A stretch of DNA of 64,000 bases from Clarkia xantiana subsp. parviflora (Eukaryota > Streptophyta > Magnoliopsida > Myrtales > Onagraceae). A program made the position numbers and the translations under genes. The stretch spans positions 22,550,763 through 22,614,762 of the forward strand of contig JAPTYO010000007.1 in NCBI GenBank assembly GCA_036873135.1. The letters run 5' to 3'. The number at the start of each line of letters is the position of its first letter. Positions within the stretch are counted from its first letter, which is position 1. The notes below the pieces were generated by a model that saw nothing but the letters and a program-made list of their open reading frames with translations, ran no database searches and was not told where the DNA came from. Shown piece by piece: positions 1 to 11,090 of the stretch.

Positions 1-309
1 AAAATTTAAACAAATTTATTTATAAATTTAACTAAAATTTACAAAAGTTAATAATAAATGAATATTAACTATTTTTTTTTTCATCTTCATTTTTAGTAAA
101 AATAAATATATTTTATGAAATGTATTGAAACATATATAGTAATGTTTAATTTTTTGAAGTACATTTTGAAAAGTTAACCTTAATTTTTTTTTTTTTTCGC
201 ATTTCTCATTTTTTATTCTTTTTTTTTAACTTAAATTTTATATTCCAATAAATATACAATTTGAATGAATTATTTTATATCCCGCGCAAAGTGCGGGTCA
301 ATTCCCTAG
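1..309. mobile_element. Right part of a TIR/Helitron-like element, cut by the window edge
   Basis: Identical to 18051-18359, where the element can be seen whole (17851-18359). The right end is a small GC hairpin (CCCGC-7 nt-GCGGG) about 10 bases before a terminal CTAG that is followed by T, resembling a Helitron 3' end. The left part lies outside the window. Confidence 0.5.
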
Positions 310-348
310 TGTATATATATAAGATAATTGACAAATAAACTTAGTTAT

Positions 349-650
349 AAAGTGTTGCATTATATAAAATTTAAACATATTTATTTATAAATTTAACTAA
401 AATTTACAAAAGTTAATAATAAAAGAATATTAACATCTTTTTTCATCTTCATTTTTAGTAAAAATAAATATATTTTATGAAATTTATAGAAAATATTTAG
501 TGATGTGTACTTTTTTGAAGTACATTTTGAAAAGTTAACCTTAATTTATTTTTTTTCTCATTTGCATTTTTTCTTATTATTTTATTTGTACAATTCATGC
601 AAAAAAAATAGTTGTATGTTAATTCGATTGTCTCAATTTATTTATTTTTT
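349..650. repeat. Diverged tandem repeat of the 1-290 region
   Basis: The stretch from about 349 repeats the order of motifs at the window start, including the AAAATTTAAACA, TTTTTCATCTTCATTTTTAG and TTTTGAAGTACATTTTGAAAAG segments, with scattered substitutions. The pair recurs around 18021-18360 and 18399-18700. AT-rich and non-coding. From here to about 2180 I see no gene, only AT-rich sequence with short TA and GA microsatellites near 1520-1545. Confidence 0.6.
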
Positions 651-2187
651 TTATACTTTTAGTTTTATTCTTAATTATTAGGTAATAATATTTCAAGAAA
701 TAAATTATGTTATACTAAATTATATGTATTTTAAAAACTTGAGTTCGGTTCTCTTAATCTATTTTATTGTCTAATTTGTACAAATTTGGGATGATGATAA
801 ATAAAACATAATAATAAACATATAAATCTCAAGTGATATTTGATTTTTATATTCAACGTTAGAATGTAGGTATATTAATATTTACCAAAAAATAATTAAA
901 TATTAAGATGATAGTACTAACATGAACTATAAATAAATTTTTTTAAACATTTGTAGTTTATTTTTAATTAAATACTAATTTATTTTAATGTAACATACAT
1001 AAAAACCGAAACGGTTTTCAAGATGCAATGAGGTGATTTGGGACAATTTTAAAGTGTCCATGTGTGCACAAATGTGATGTCACATTAGCAAATGTAACTT
1101 ACAACATAGGTGGACCAATAAAATAATGTAAAAAAAATCATTTTGCTTATTTGTCAACATTCTATACATCACAACCAAATTATATTATATATAGATAGAT
1201 AGATATGATAATGTATTAATGATACTAATAATTAATTTGCGAAGTAATAATAATTTTATTAAATATCAGTTTACTATATACTTATTATAATCAAGTCACG
1301 ATCGACTCTCCACAGTTTTTATATATACCATTGCAAATAGCGCCAAATTATGTTCAGGTTCTTGATTTCATTTTAGAATAATAGTTGTTAAGTAACAGCA
1401 AAATTATGAATGTAAATATTACAATTTTAGAAATTTGTAACCGGGACTTTTGTGAGCAGCGCTAGCTTTGGTGAAAAGGGCTAGGGCGATTTAGGAAAAA
1501 TGATGGTTTCTGTATGTATATATATATATATAGAGAGAGAGAGAGATTGGTAATGGTAGGTTAAGAAAGTCAACTCGATATAGTACTGTTTATTTGGGCC
1601 AAATGATAGTACTGCTGGAAGATCATCATTATATATATAGATAGCTTTCATTGACTTTGTTTTAAATTTCATTGACAAAGACAAAGTTTGCATTGACTTT
1701 GTATTTAATTTAGGTTTAACAAATAAATCGTTGGCTAAACTTTATCTAATTACAACTTACTATATAAGTTTTAATTTTTTTTTTTAAATTAATTTCCTGA
1801 ACTTTTAATTTTCAAGCAAATTATAATATACGTCCATTACAATTTCTATTAATTAGACATAATTCTATTAATTAGACATAAAATGAGCATATTTAATGTA
1901 CCCAATATGATTTTTACAATAAATTTAAATAATTATAACGAAATACATTCAGTTGGATGCTCATTTGAACTTCCACTCGATTCCAACATTATTTTTCAAT
2001 TGAATATTACTTGACGGTATTTTGTTGCAATCCTTTAATTTTTTTAATAAATCCATCTTGTTGTAATCCTTATTTTTATTTAATTTAACGAAAAATTATA
2101 ATGGAGCTAGCGATTTGATTATAATCCCTTTAATTTATGTAGTATCTATTGTTTCCCGCGGCTAGTTGCTCAGTAGTCTGTCCCTTC

Positions 2188-2750
2188 TAGGGGTGGCAAT
2201 TCGTGCTATCGTGCGTGCTATCGTGCGCATCAGTGATCGTGTCGTGTTAAACTTACTGAACACGAACACGCACGATAAGCTTATCGTGCCACATTTTACA
2301 AACACAAACACGGCACGGATATTTTCGTGCGTGTTCGTGTCGTGCTATCGTGTTGTGAAGGATATTCGGTTGTATATATATATATACGAGATCTTTGAGC
2401 AAAAATCAAAATAATTAACTTCATATTTAAAAAACCATTAATTAATATGTCACTATTCATAAGTTAGTATTATATAGTTTAAAAACACTAAATAATAAAC
2501 CACTAATTGGAGGTAATAGATAAGATTTGCTCAAAAAATACTTAAAATTTAGTCTTATTAGCACAACTTTATCGTGTTATCGTGCGTGTCGTGTTAGGAT
2601 ACTCAAACACGAACACAGCACGGAAGTTATATCGTGTTAGTCGTGTTCGTGCTACCGTGTTATCGTACTGTCATATGCTAGCACGAACACGATTTTTTTC
2701 GTGCGTGTTCGTGTCGTGCTATCGTGTCGTGTCACAAATTGCCAGCCCTA
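2188..2750. mobile_element. hAT-type MITE in the promoter of LOR-A
   Basis: A 563-bp element with matching ends (TAGGGGTGGCAATT on the left; the inverse of TAGGGCTGGCAATT on the right). It is flanked by a perfect 8-bp target duplication GTCCCTTC at 2180-2187 and 2751-2758. Eight-base duplications and a TAGGG start are typical of hAT elements. The subterminal parts are full of CGTG/CACG-type short inverted repeats. There is no transposase. It ends about 110 bases before the LOR-A start codon. Confidence 0.88.
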
Positions 2751-2861
2751 GTCCCTTCCCTCATCTACAAATTATAACTCCGCCCCAAAAGAAAGAGATC
2801 GTCACCTCCCATTCTCAACTAGTTCTATTCTCTAGATTTAATTTGTATCAGCACCAATATA

Positions 2862-4521
2862 ATGGCACAACCAGTTCCAGCGCCGACACCCATAGCCACG
2901 TTTGAAGCTCCGGTGACTGTGCTCGGCCCAGAGTTCGTGGCTCCGTACCCCATTGACCTCGCCATAGTCCGTAAAGTGATGACGTTGACCGACGGCAGTT
3001 TCGACGTCACAGACTCCACCGGCAACGTCATCTTCAAAGTAAAGGGCCACGTCCTCACCATGCATGACCGTCGTGAACTGCTCGACGCCTCCGGCAACAC
3101 CCTCGTGACTCTCTACAAGAAGGTTCCATTATAATATCTTATTTCTTTTCATCCACGCGCCGCCATATGTAATCTCCGACGTTAATTTTTTTTTTTTCAT
3201 GATATATATAATATGTATGTATGTATATGTGTAGGTGTTTAGCATGCATGACAGGTGGCGTGCGTACCGTGGAGAGAGCACCGATGAGAAGGATTTGTTA
3301 TTCATGGCGAAGCGTTCAAGGGCGTTGCAGTTTAAGACCAAACTGTATGTGTATCTCGGACAAAACCCTAAACCTAACGAGGATGTCTGGGATTATAGGG
3401 TGGAGGGCAGTTGGTCGGATAAAACTTGTGTTATTTATGCCGGTAACACTAACGACATGGCCGCCCAAGTAAGTTCGTATACCCGATACTATTTTGCAGA
3501 ACCATAGTGTATTATTATATTATATTATACAAATATTTGTATCATCATCCTTGAAAGCTAATACCTCGCTAAACAAAATTATTTATCCAATACATCCAAT
3601 TAGTACAAAATGCAACTTTGCTTAGCTACTGTAATTAATAGAAGTCAGTATGTTTTAAAATGTACAACAAGCTTGTTTAAAAAAATGATAATATATACTT
3701 TTATCAATTATTCGTACAAAATTGTAATACATTTCAAATATATAAAAGTAGCCGATTACTTTTCAAACCAACCGAGGACCAATCGAGTCAGAATTATGGT
3801 TCAAGACACTGTTGTAACGTTAATATAGGTTATTAAGTATTGATTTTGATATTTAAAAAATTATTCGGTTAATTTTTTAATTTAAAATATATTTAACAAC
3901 AATTTTAAACAAATAATTGAAGGAATCACCGAACAACATCGTTTTAAAATATATTATATAATTTAAAATATAGTAGTACCAAAATCCATCTTTCTCAAAA
4001 ATGTTAAATTTTATATATTTTTTTTAATTGATACACAAGATTTGACTTGATTATTTATTTACTGATAAGATGAATGGGTCAGCCATTTTTAGGTATAATA
4101 ATAATAATAATTTCTTAATAATGTTTTCTTTTATTCAAAATTGTTGTATGATCTAACGTGTGTTCCTCTTCAAACTAGCCACGTCTTGTACATCTGAAAT
4201 AAATAAATAAACACGTATATTATTTGATTTAAGTAGCTATTATTTGGTTTATATATATATCACACTCGAATAATAATAAAGTTGGGAATATAATGGGATT
4301 AATTACTCTTTGTTTTTTTTTCCTTTGTAACTTATTTACAGATGCGTAAGAAGGCAACCGTGACGAGTGTTTTGATAGGGAAAGACCATTTCGGCGTAAC
4401 GGTGTATCCGAACATCGACTATGCCTTCATCGTTGCACTTGTTGTAATCTTGGATGGTACCAGCATCAAGGTTTCTGAAGTAAAGAATTATCTCAAGATA
4501 TCGAAATATATGTTTTCTTAA
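2862..4521 (+). CDS. LURP-one-related (LOR) protein, LOR-A
   Basis: Three exons, 2862-3122, 3235-3468 and 4342-4521, joined by GT-AG introns in phase 0, give 224 residues. This is the usual size for LOR proteins (tubby-C-terminal-like fold; LURP1 of Arabidopsis is needed for basal defence against an oomycete). Exon 1 has the VTVLGPEFVAPYP start, then FDVTDSTGNVIFKVKG and LLDASGNTLVTL. Exon 2 has MHDRWRAYRGEST and YRVEGSW...CVIYAGNTND. Exon 3 has FGVTVYPNIDYAFIVALVVILDGT, the hydrophobic C-terminal helix. The start is the first ATG after the promoter and aligns with LOR-D. The C-terminus runs about 13 residues beyond LOR-D. Exact ligand and role are unknown; a defence role is inferred from the family only. 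Confidence 0.88.
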
Positions 4522-5689
4522 TAACTACATAAATAGACAAAAACACATGTTATAATCGATATATATGTATTTGTTTATTTATTTTTCTGCTAACTATCTT
4601 TGGATTTGTCAAGCTAGCTAGCTGCAGTTAAACCTCGAATTTGTGAGTTTTGCTCATTTGAAGAGGTAGCTTATAGCTAGCTAGAAGTACTATATGTATA
4701 TGTCTTGTGTAATTATGGCATCGAAAGGAGAGAATCCTACTAATGTCTTGTTTATTTAGTGATAACCTAGATATATGAAGAGGATAGAATTGAATTAAAG
4801 TAATATTATAAGAAATGATCTATATCTTAGCTAAATTGCATAATGGGACGAGAAATACTCCTAATATAATGTTGCTATTCAAATTGCCTCAAACTCATTT
4901 TTTTTTCTAAGAGAATTAAGCATATTAAAGTAGATTGTTATTATTTTCGAAATTTGTATATGCATAGTAATTGCAGTTCAGAAGATCAATTTGCTCACCA
5001 AAGCATTGAGGAGACATCAACTTGAGTACTTGGTTAAAAATATATTTGGGGGACCAGTGGGGCATTCTTGAAGGATAAGAGAACAGTTTGAAGTATACAA
5101 GTTGGGCTAATTACTTGTACATTTGGGCTTCTCTTACATTTTAGCATTGGGCTTCTTGGGCTTATGTAATGGAAACTTTTCAGTTTATTTTGAAACTTTT
5201 TGTTTATATATATTCTATTTTTAGTAGGGTGTAACTGAACCTTATTATTAAAACCCTATGTATTTAAAGGTGAAGATTACCAGATATAGGAATCAATCTG
5301 ATAATCACTTGAACTTTGTGTGAGGAATGAGTCTATGCTTGGCACTATTAGCCGGGCTAATTTAGCCCATACCTTTTCATTGAACTAAAAAAATATTACG
5401 AAATCATGTTTTATGATACGTTTATATGTGCAACTTCAAATAAGTTGTGGATGATAAAATCGGTCGCAACGATCTCAATGTTTGAAGTTGTAGATAGGAA
5501 AAATTATTTTTGCCAGCTATAAGGACTCCATTATATATATAGCCAGATACGGTATATTAAATACATTTGTTTATATCAATAAAGTTCCAAATATATTTCC
5601 ATTTTTCTTATATATATAAAATTTCATCTACAATTTATTCTTAGATTTTAAACAAGAATAACCAACACTTCTTTTATTGGTCTACATTA
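4522..5689. other. 3' flank of LOR-A, no gene seen
   Basis: AT-rich sequence. The part 5030-5350 holds repeated GGGCTT words and a polyadenylation-like stretch resembling a decayed LTR, but no paired ends or target duplication could be found. The segment from about 4654 to 6645 is also the unit reused in the rearranged copies at 22704-24151 and 24152-25735. Confidence 0.4.
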
Positions 5690-6106
5690 GAGCATCCACA
5701 GTGATTTTACATAAATTGCATTCTTTAAAGTTGCCACGTAGATATTTATGTACACTTTAAGTAGTATGTAAATTTAAGACACACGTAAAAAATATTTTCT
5801 CTACAATCGTATTACTTAAACATATTCCTTAAATATATTTTATTATTAAATTTTCCAACAACCACCAATAAGATATTAACATTAATTATGAAATGAATTA
5901 ATTTATAATAAAAAATTGGTTACGTAATACATAGTGCATTACTTAAATTTAAGGAATGCTTTATGTAAAAACATAAATTTACGTGTGGGTCCCATCTTTA
6001 AGGAATGCTATGTAAAACCACTGTAGATAGTTTTTGTTGCTTTACTTAAATAAACATGTAGGACCCACGTTTACGTAATATTTACGTAATACCACTGTGG
6101 ATGCTC
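5690..6106. mobile_element. PIF/Harbinger (Tourist-like) MITE
   Basis: A 417-bp element with perfect 14-bp terminal inverted repeats (GAGCATCCACAGTG and its complement) and a TTA target duplication at 5687-5689 and 6107-6109. The diverged third copy of this region has the empty site at about 25188-25193 (CTACATTATGTTG), which proves the borders. No coding capacity. Confidence 0.9.
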
Positions 6107-6909
6107 TTATGTTGATTTTCATTATTTTTTTTAGTTTGCAAGTAATTAACTCACAAATTCTTCGGAATAAAATAAAGGGTTAAACATTTACCTTCGTTAT
6201 AAAAATATACGAAATCACCAATCACAATTGAAAATATAAAGTCTCATTGCATATAATATTCTAACAAGAATTCCTACATAACGAACGTAAAGTTAATCGT
6301 ATCTTAACACAAAATATTTATCATACATTATCAAATCAATATTACAACTTCCATATTGAATACATTTATCTACCATCAATTAATTAATGGGTAGATACTG
6401 AAAAAGGAAATATCTACCATCAATACTATGTATTTTTTGATACATAGTCAATTATTTAATTTTTAAATCAAAATAAATTATGTATCTGCTTCATCTATCT
6501 TTCAGTATATAACAATGCTGCAAGGAATTCCTATTTTTAAATCTATGTGTTATGTATAATAAGACAGCACAAACTTTTTATAGAACCGTCATGTTCTATT
6601 ATTTTATATAAAATGTTCGATTTGACTTAGCGTCTATGTTTTTTCTAGGCCTGTCAATTTAAAATCCGATCCGAAATGAACCCGAAATTAATCGAGGCTT
6701 AGGTCGGGTTTGAATTCAAACTTTGGGCGTTCGGCTTAGTTTTGGGTTGATCTGGAAAAAATACGGTTGGGTTTGGGTCCTGTTATTGGACCCGAACCCG
6801 ACCCGGATATAATTAAATTATGTATATTAATATATAAAATATATAAAATATATAATAATAAAATATTAAAAATTAAAAGTAAAACCAAACAAATAAACCC
6901 TAACGTCAT
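6107..6909. other. Intergenic flank with possible MITE remnant
   Basis: AT-rich sequence without genes. From 6645, TAGGCCTGTCAATTT followed by CCCGAACCCGACCC-type words looks like the end of a decayed hAT-type MITE; no second end or duplication found. Corresponds to 25726-25956 in the third copy. Confidence 0.35.
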
Positions 6910-7070
6910 TGTTGGGATATGATTCGAGACAACCATTGACGAGTCGGGACTTCATAACAGAAAGTCGACGACTATTTAAGCCCGCATCGAATGAACGAAG
7001 GCATCTAAACCGTATGGAGAAATTCTCCCTCTTTAAGGATCAAACACCAGCTGGCAACCTGCTTACCGCC
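6910..7070 (+). mobile_element. Broken LTR (5' 161 bases) of a second LTR family
   Basis: Matches the first part of the solo LTR at 25957-26675 (same TGTTGGGATATGATTCGAG start, same preceding GTCAT). After GCTTACCGCC the sequence changes abruptly to gag-region DNA of the Tat element, whereas the solo LTR continues into TTTTGATCC. The junction 7070/7071 is therefore a recombination breakpoint. Confidence 0.85.
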
Positions 7071-7229
7071 GGTGGTGGCAAGAAGAAGCAAGTTCAGGCC
7101 GGCAGTTCTCGTCCCGCTGGAACTGTGAATTCCCCGTTAATGGAGCATGCTGCTGAACAAGGTGAGCACCCTGTTGTTTCCCAGACAGGGGGGCATGGTG
7201 ATGATGAGGTCTCAGTCTGAGACACGGCG

Positions 7230-10200
7230 GTGAACAGGCAAGATATCCCGCGAAGGGAAGTGGATGCCCCTCCAAACCCGGTAGGGCACAGAGAGGAAGT
7301 CCCGCGAAGGGAGGTAGGTTCTTCTTCAAACTCGGAGCTGGCCAAGGCAGTAGCAGATGCTATGCCTATGTTCTTGGCGGCCATGGAGGCTCTGTTGGAC
7401 AAGAGAGAGACTGCCAGGAGGGCAGAGGAGTTGCCCCCGCGAGAAGAGCTACCCCCACCCCCTCCGAGGGTGGTTCCAGAAGAACAGGAGGTTCAGGAGG
7501 TTCGGCCCAGGAATAGGGGTAAGGAACCCGCGCACTCAGAGAAGTTCGTGGTGGATGGTCCCGGACCAGTGCAACATAGGACCATTCCCCTGAATGGCCC
7601 CATTACCCCCGATCAGGTGGTGAAGATTGTCAACATCTGCATGGGTGACCAGAAGCAAATGACATCGGAGCTAAGGGACCGATCCACTCACCCTTTCGTT
7701 CCACGACTGCTAGATACCGTCGCCCCGCCAGGGCTAGGCATCCCGACCATCAAAGAGTACGATGGTGAAGGGGACCCGGTCCGCCATGTTCAGAGACATG
7801 TCCAGGCCTGTATGGGTAGGACTTCGAATGATGACCTCATATGTTCATTGTTCCCGATCACCCTGGGAGAAAGGGCCATGACATGGTTTTTCAGCCTACC
7901 GCCGGGAAGCATTACGTGCTGGGCTGATATGCACGATCGCTTCATTAAGCAATATCAAGGTCGGAGGCGTCTCCTGAAGAGTGTGAGGTCCCTGACCCAG
8001 GTGGTGCAGAGATCCGACGAGTCGTTGGCATATTATTACCAACGATTCACTGCTAGTGCCGCGGAGATCGATGAGGAGATATCGGAGGGAGAGACCATGC
8101 GAACCTTCCTTCGGAACCTGACTGCTCCATATGGGTCCGATTTGATGCACAGTGTGGCCGCGAAGGCTGTGTGGAGTATGGAGGCCCTGCAAGCGAGGGT
8201 GAAACAGCAAATCGACGTCCAGGAGTCGAAGATTGCCGCCGGAGAGCTTGATCCTCCAAAGTCGGGAAGAGGAAAGACATCGTCCAAGCTGTCGGATGAT
8301 CGCAAAGGGAGCGACAAATCGGAGGGAAGTAGGAGCCGTGGTCGCCCCGAGAAAAGGGAGGACAGGCGTCCTCCAAAGAAGGATAACCGCGAGGGTCGTA
8401 ATGTTCCCATCAACAGTTCGATGACCTCCGTCCTAGCTGTGATGGATCGGCAGGGTCTCGCTCGATACCCCCCGAGGAAAGAAGGAGAGTTCTTGGGAGG
8501 CCGCTCTGATCGTTATTGTCGGTACCATCGAGCCAATGGTCACGACACAGATAACTGTCGAGAGCTGAAGAAGGAGATAAAGAAGCTGATCCAGAAGGGG
8601 AAGCTGAAGGAGTTCGTCGAAAGAGGACGGTGTCGATCCCGCTCCAAAAGTCGGTCACGGTCCCGTTCCAAGTCCCGTGATCGATCCCCGAAGAAGAAGA
8701 AGGTTGAGCCGGAAGCCTCCGGTTCTGGTGCCCGTAAGGAGAGGCGGGGGACCATTAACGTCATTCATGGAGGAATGGCAGCGGGAGGTGATACCTCCGC
8801 ATCTCGGGAGAATTACGCTTCCCACATCTCTGCTGCTGTGGTGCTAGGCAAGAGGTCCCGGTCGTGGACTATAAAGGAAGAGATGGTGATTTCTTTCTCA
8901 GCGGAGGATCTGATAGGCGTGGAGAGCCCTCACGACGACGCCTTGGTCGTGACCCTGGACGTGGACGGATTCGAGATGAAGCGGATCCTGATAGACGGAG
9001 GGAGCTCCTCCGACATTCTTTTCATGGACGCGCTGGAGGCCATGGGAAAGACGAAGAAGGACCTGACGCAGGTGAACTTCCCAATGGTGGGATTCTCTGG
9101 ATCAACTTCCTATCCGTTGGGAATGATTACCTTACCGGTGGAGTTTGGTAGTGGTTGGAAGATGGAACGGCGAAACGTGGATTTCGTCGTGGTAGAATCG
9201 GCGGGAACATATAACGCTATTATCGGGAGGACCACCATCAACCCTCTCATGGCAGTAGCTTCAACCGTCCACCAGAAGATGAAGTTCCCGACTGACAATG
9301 GAGTCGGAGAAGTCAAAGGTGACCAGGTGGCGTCACGAAGGTGTTATGTTAACGCCACCCGAAGGAGAAGGAGGGAAGGCATGGCTGTCCTGCAGACTGA
9401 TGCCGATCCTCGAGAGGAGTTTGGGCGTCCCGCCCCCATGGAAGATCTGAAGGAGGTCGAGATTGATGGACCTCGAAGGAAGGTAAAGATCGGGTCCGCT
9501 CTGTCGGAGGAGAGATCCCAAGAGTTGATTGAGCTCCTGAAAGAGTTCAAAGAGCTGTTTGCCTGGTCCCCGAGCGATATGCCAGGAATCAGCCCCGACG
9601 TGATAGTGCACGAGCTAAAGATTGATCCCACGATCAAGCCTATCGCGCAGAGGAGGCGTCCGATGGGCGCGGATAAGACGATTGCGATCCAGCAGGAGGT
9701 GGGCAGACTGCTTGACGCTGGATTCATCAAGGAGCTCCGATTCCAGACTTGGGTCGCTAACCCAGTCCTGCTGCGAAAGAGTAATGGGAAGTGGCGGATG
9801 TGTGTCGATATCCGCGACTTGAACAAGGCCTGCCCGAAGGATTTCTATCCGCTCCCGAGGATTGACCAGCTGGTGGATGCCACATCGGGACACGAGCTGC
9901 TAAGCTTCATGGATGCCTATTCTGGTTACAACCAGATCAAGATGGCGAAGGAGGATGCCCCCCATACGGCCTTCTATGCCGATAGTGACGTTTATCACTA
10001 CGACGTAATGCCCTTCGGATTGATCAATGCTGGAGCAACTTACCAGAGGATGGTGAACAAGTTGTTCGGGGACATGCTGGGAAAGACTATGGAGGCGTAT
10101 GTAGATGACATGCTGGTGAAGTCCCGACAGGCAGGGGACCATGTCCAAAACTTGGCGGCGGCGTTTGAGCGGATGAAGTTTCATCAGGTTCAGTTGAACC

Positions 10201-11090
10201 CAGACAAGTGTGCTTTCGGGGTGAACTCGGGGAAATTCCTAGGGTTCATGGTGAGCCAGAGAGGAATCGAGGTGAATCCTGAGAAGCTGCGAGCAATCGA
10301 GGAGATGCAGTCCCCGAAGACTCATCGGGAGGTTCAAGTGTTGAATGGCCGGTTGGCCGCGATGAATCGATTCCTATCCAAGGCGAGTGACAGAGCCATG
10401 CCATTTTTTGATGTGCTAAAGGCCCACAAGAAGTTTGAATGGTCCGACAAGTGCGAGGAGGCATTCCAGACACTCAAGCAGCACCTCCGTACCCTCCCGC
10501 CGTTGGCGAAACCGGTTCCAGGCGAGCCGCTTTATCTCTATTTGGCTGTTTCTGAAGTTGCTGTTAGTTCTGTTTTGAGTAAGATTGTCAAGGGCAACCA
10601 AGTGCCTGTCTATTATGTAAGCAAGGCGTTTGCCAAATCTGAAATGAATTATCCCGCTATTGAGAAGTATCTCTTTGCGTTGATTGTTGCTGCTCGAAAG
10701 CTACGACCTTACTTCCATGCCCACGAGGTTACTAATCAGCCCTTGAAGCACTTTTTGAACCGACCGGAGGCGTCGGGGAGATCGGTGAAATGGGCCATCG
10801 AGCTTACGGAGTTCCGCATACACTTCGCTCCGAGGACAGCTATTAAGGGCCAGGCATTGGCGGATTTTATAGCTGAGTCTACAGCACCCGATCTAGAAGA
10901 AGCGGGTCCTGTAGAGGGGGAAACCATGGAGGTCCCGATAGCAGAACAACCAGAACAGCCAAATGAGGAGAACACTTGGGAGATGTACACTGATGGCTCA
11001 TCAAGTGTAGAAGGATCGGGGTGCAGGATTCGTATTGATACCGCCCGGTGGAGGCGAGCCCCTGCGGTATGCCTTGGCCTTGACATTTAG
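7230..11090 (+). CDS. gag-pol: Tat gag-protease-RT-RNaseH polyprotein (frameshifted)
   Basis: The ORF opens after an in-frame TGA (7218-7220). The same frame runs upstream from 7071 with gag-like sequence, so the TGA is either a nonsense change or separates a leader; the original ATG is lost with the 5' end. Numbering codons from 7230: gag domain about 195-330; zinc knuckle about 430-443 (C-x2-H-x4-H-x4-C); arginine-serine-rich stretch about 468-488; protease with LIDGGSSSDIL around residue 589 (DGG, as in Tat); RT about 841-1000 with YVDDM at 957; first RNase H about 1095-1215. The second RNase H begins near 1250 (YTDGSSS). It breaks at a run of four Gs (11018-11021), where one extra base moves the frame. 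Confidence 0.92.
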   Translation: MNRQDIPRREVDAPPNPVGHREEVPRREVGSSSNSELAKAVADAMPMFLAAMEALLDKRETARRAEELPPREELPPPPPRVVPEEQEVQEVRPRNRGKEPAHSEKFVVDGPGPVQHRTIPLNGPITPDQVVKIVNICMGDQKQMTSELRDRSTHPFVPRLLDTVAPPGLGIPTIKEYDGEGDPVRHVQRHVQACMGRTSNDDLICSLFPITLGERAMTWFFSLPPGSITCWADMHDRFIKQYQGRRRLLKSVRSLTQVVQRSDESLAYYYQRFTASAAEIDEEISEGETMRTFLRNLTAPYGSDLMHSVAAKAVWSMEALQARVKQQIDVQESKIAAGELDPPKSGRGKTSSKLSDDRKGSDKSEGSRSRGRPEKREDRRPPKKDNREGRNVPINSSMTSVLAVMDRQGLARYPPRKEGEFLGGRSDRYCRYHRANGHDTDNCRELKKEIKKLIQKGKLKEFVERGRCRSRSKSRSRSRSKSRDRSPKKKKVEPEASGSGARKERRGTINVIHGGMAAGGDTSASRENYASHISAAVVLGKRSRSWTIKEEMVISFSAEDLIGVESPHDDALVVTLDVDGFEMKRILIDGGSSSDILFMDALEAMGKTKKDLTQVNFPMVGFSGSTSYPLGMITLPVEFGSGWKMERRNVDFVVVESAGTYNAIIGRTTINPLMAVASTVHQKMKFPTDNGVGEVKGDQVASRRCYVNATRRRRREGMAVLQTDADPREEFGRPAPMEDLKEVEIDGPRRKVKIGSALSEERSQELIELLKEFKELFAWSPSDMPGISPDVIVHELKIDPTIKPIAQRRRPMGADKTIAIQQEVGRLLDAGFIKELRFQTWVANPVLLRKSNGKWRMCVDIRDLNKACPKDFYPLPRIDQLVDATSGHELLSFMDAYSGYNQIKMAKEDAPHTAFYADSDVYHYDVMPFGLINAGATYQRMVNKLFGDMLGKTMEAYVDDMLVKSRQAGDHVQNLAAAFERMKFHQVQLNPDKCAFGVNSGKFLGFMVSQRGIEVNPEKLRAIEEMQSPKTHREVQVLNGRLAAMNRFLSKASDRAMPFFDVLKAHKKFEWSDKCEEAFQTLKQHLRTLPPLAKPVPGEPLYLYLAVSEVAVSSVLSKIVKGNQVPVYYVSKAFAKSEMNYPAIEKYLFALIVAARKLRPYFHAHEVTNQPLKHFLNRPEASGRSVKWAIELTEFRIHFAPRTAIKGQALADFIAESTAPDLEEAGPVEGETMEVPIAEQPEQPNEENTWEMYTDGSSSVEGSGCRIRIDTARWRRAPAVCLGLDI

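Larger units (their letters stand above)
1..5677. repeat. Long direct duplication, copy A (contains LOR-A)
   Basis: This block recurs at 18051-23727 with a constant offset of 18,050 bases. I compared many stretches and noticed one difference (T at 981, G at 19031). Identity stops inside a run ending at 5677: copy A continues into a MITE-bearing flank, while copy B jumps to sequence equivalent to about 6326 of copy A. The copy starts at or before the window edge, so its true left border is unknown. Such low divergence means either a very recent segmental duplication, recent gene conversion, or an assembly artefact. Confidence 0.95.

Noticed and set aside
1481..1693. Short minus-strand frame, repeated at 19531-19743
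   Set aside because: AT-rich with microsatellite-derived residues, no motif; duplicated only because the whole block is.
6909..7220. A complete-looking 103-codon gene before the Tat gag
   Set aside because: It crosses the LTR/gag breakpoint at 7070, so its first half is LTR sequence read by chance and its second half is gag leader.
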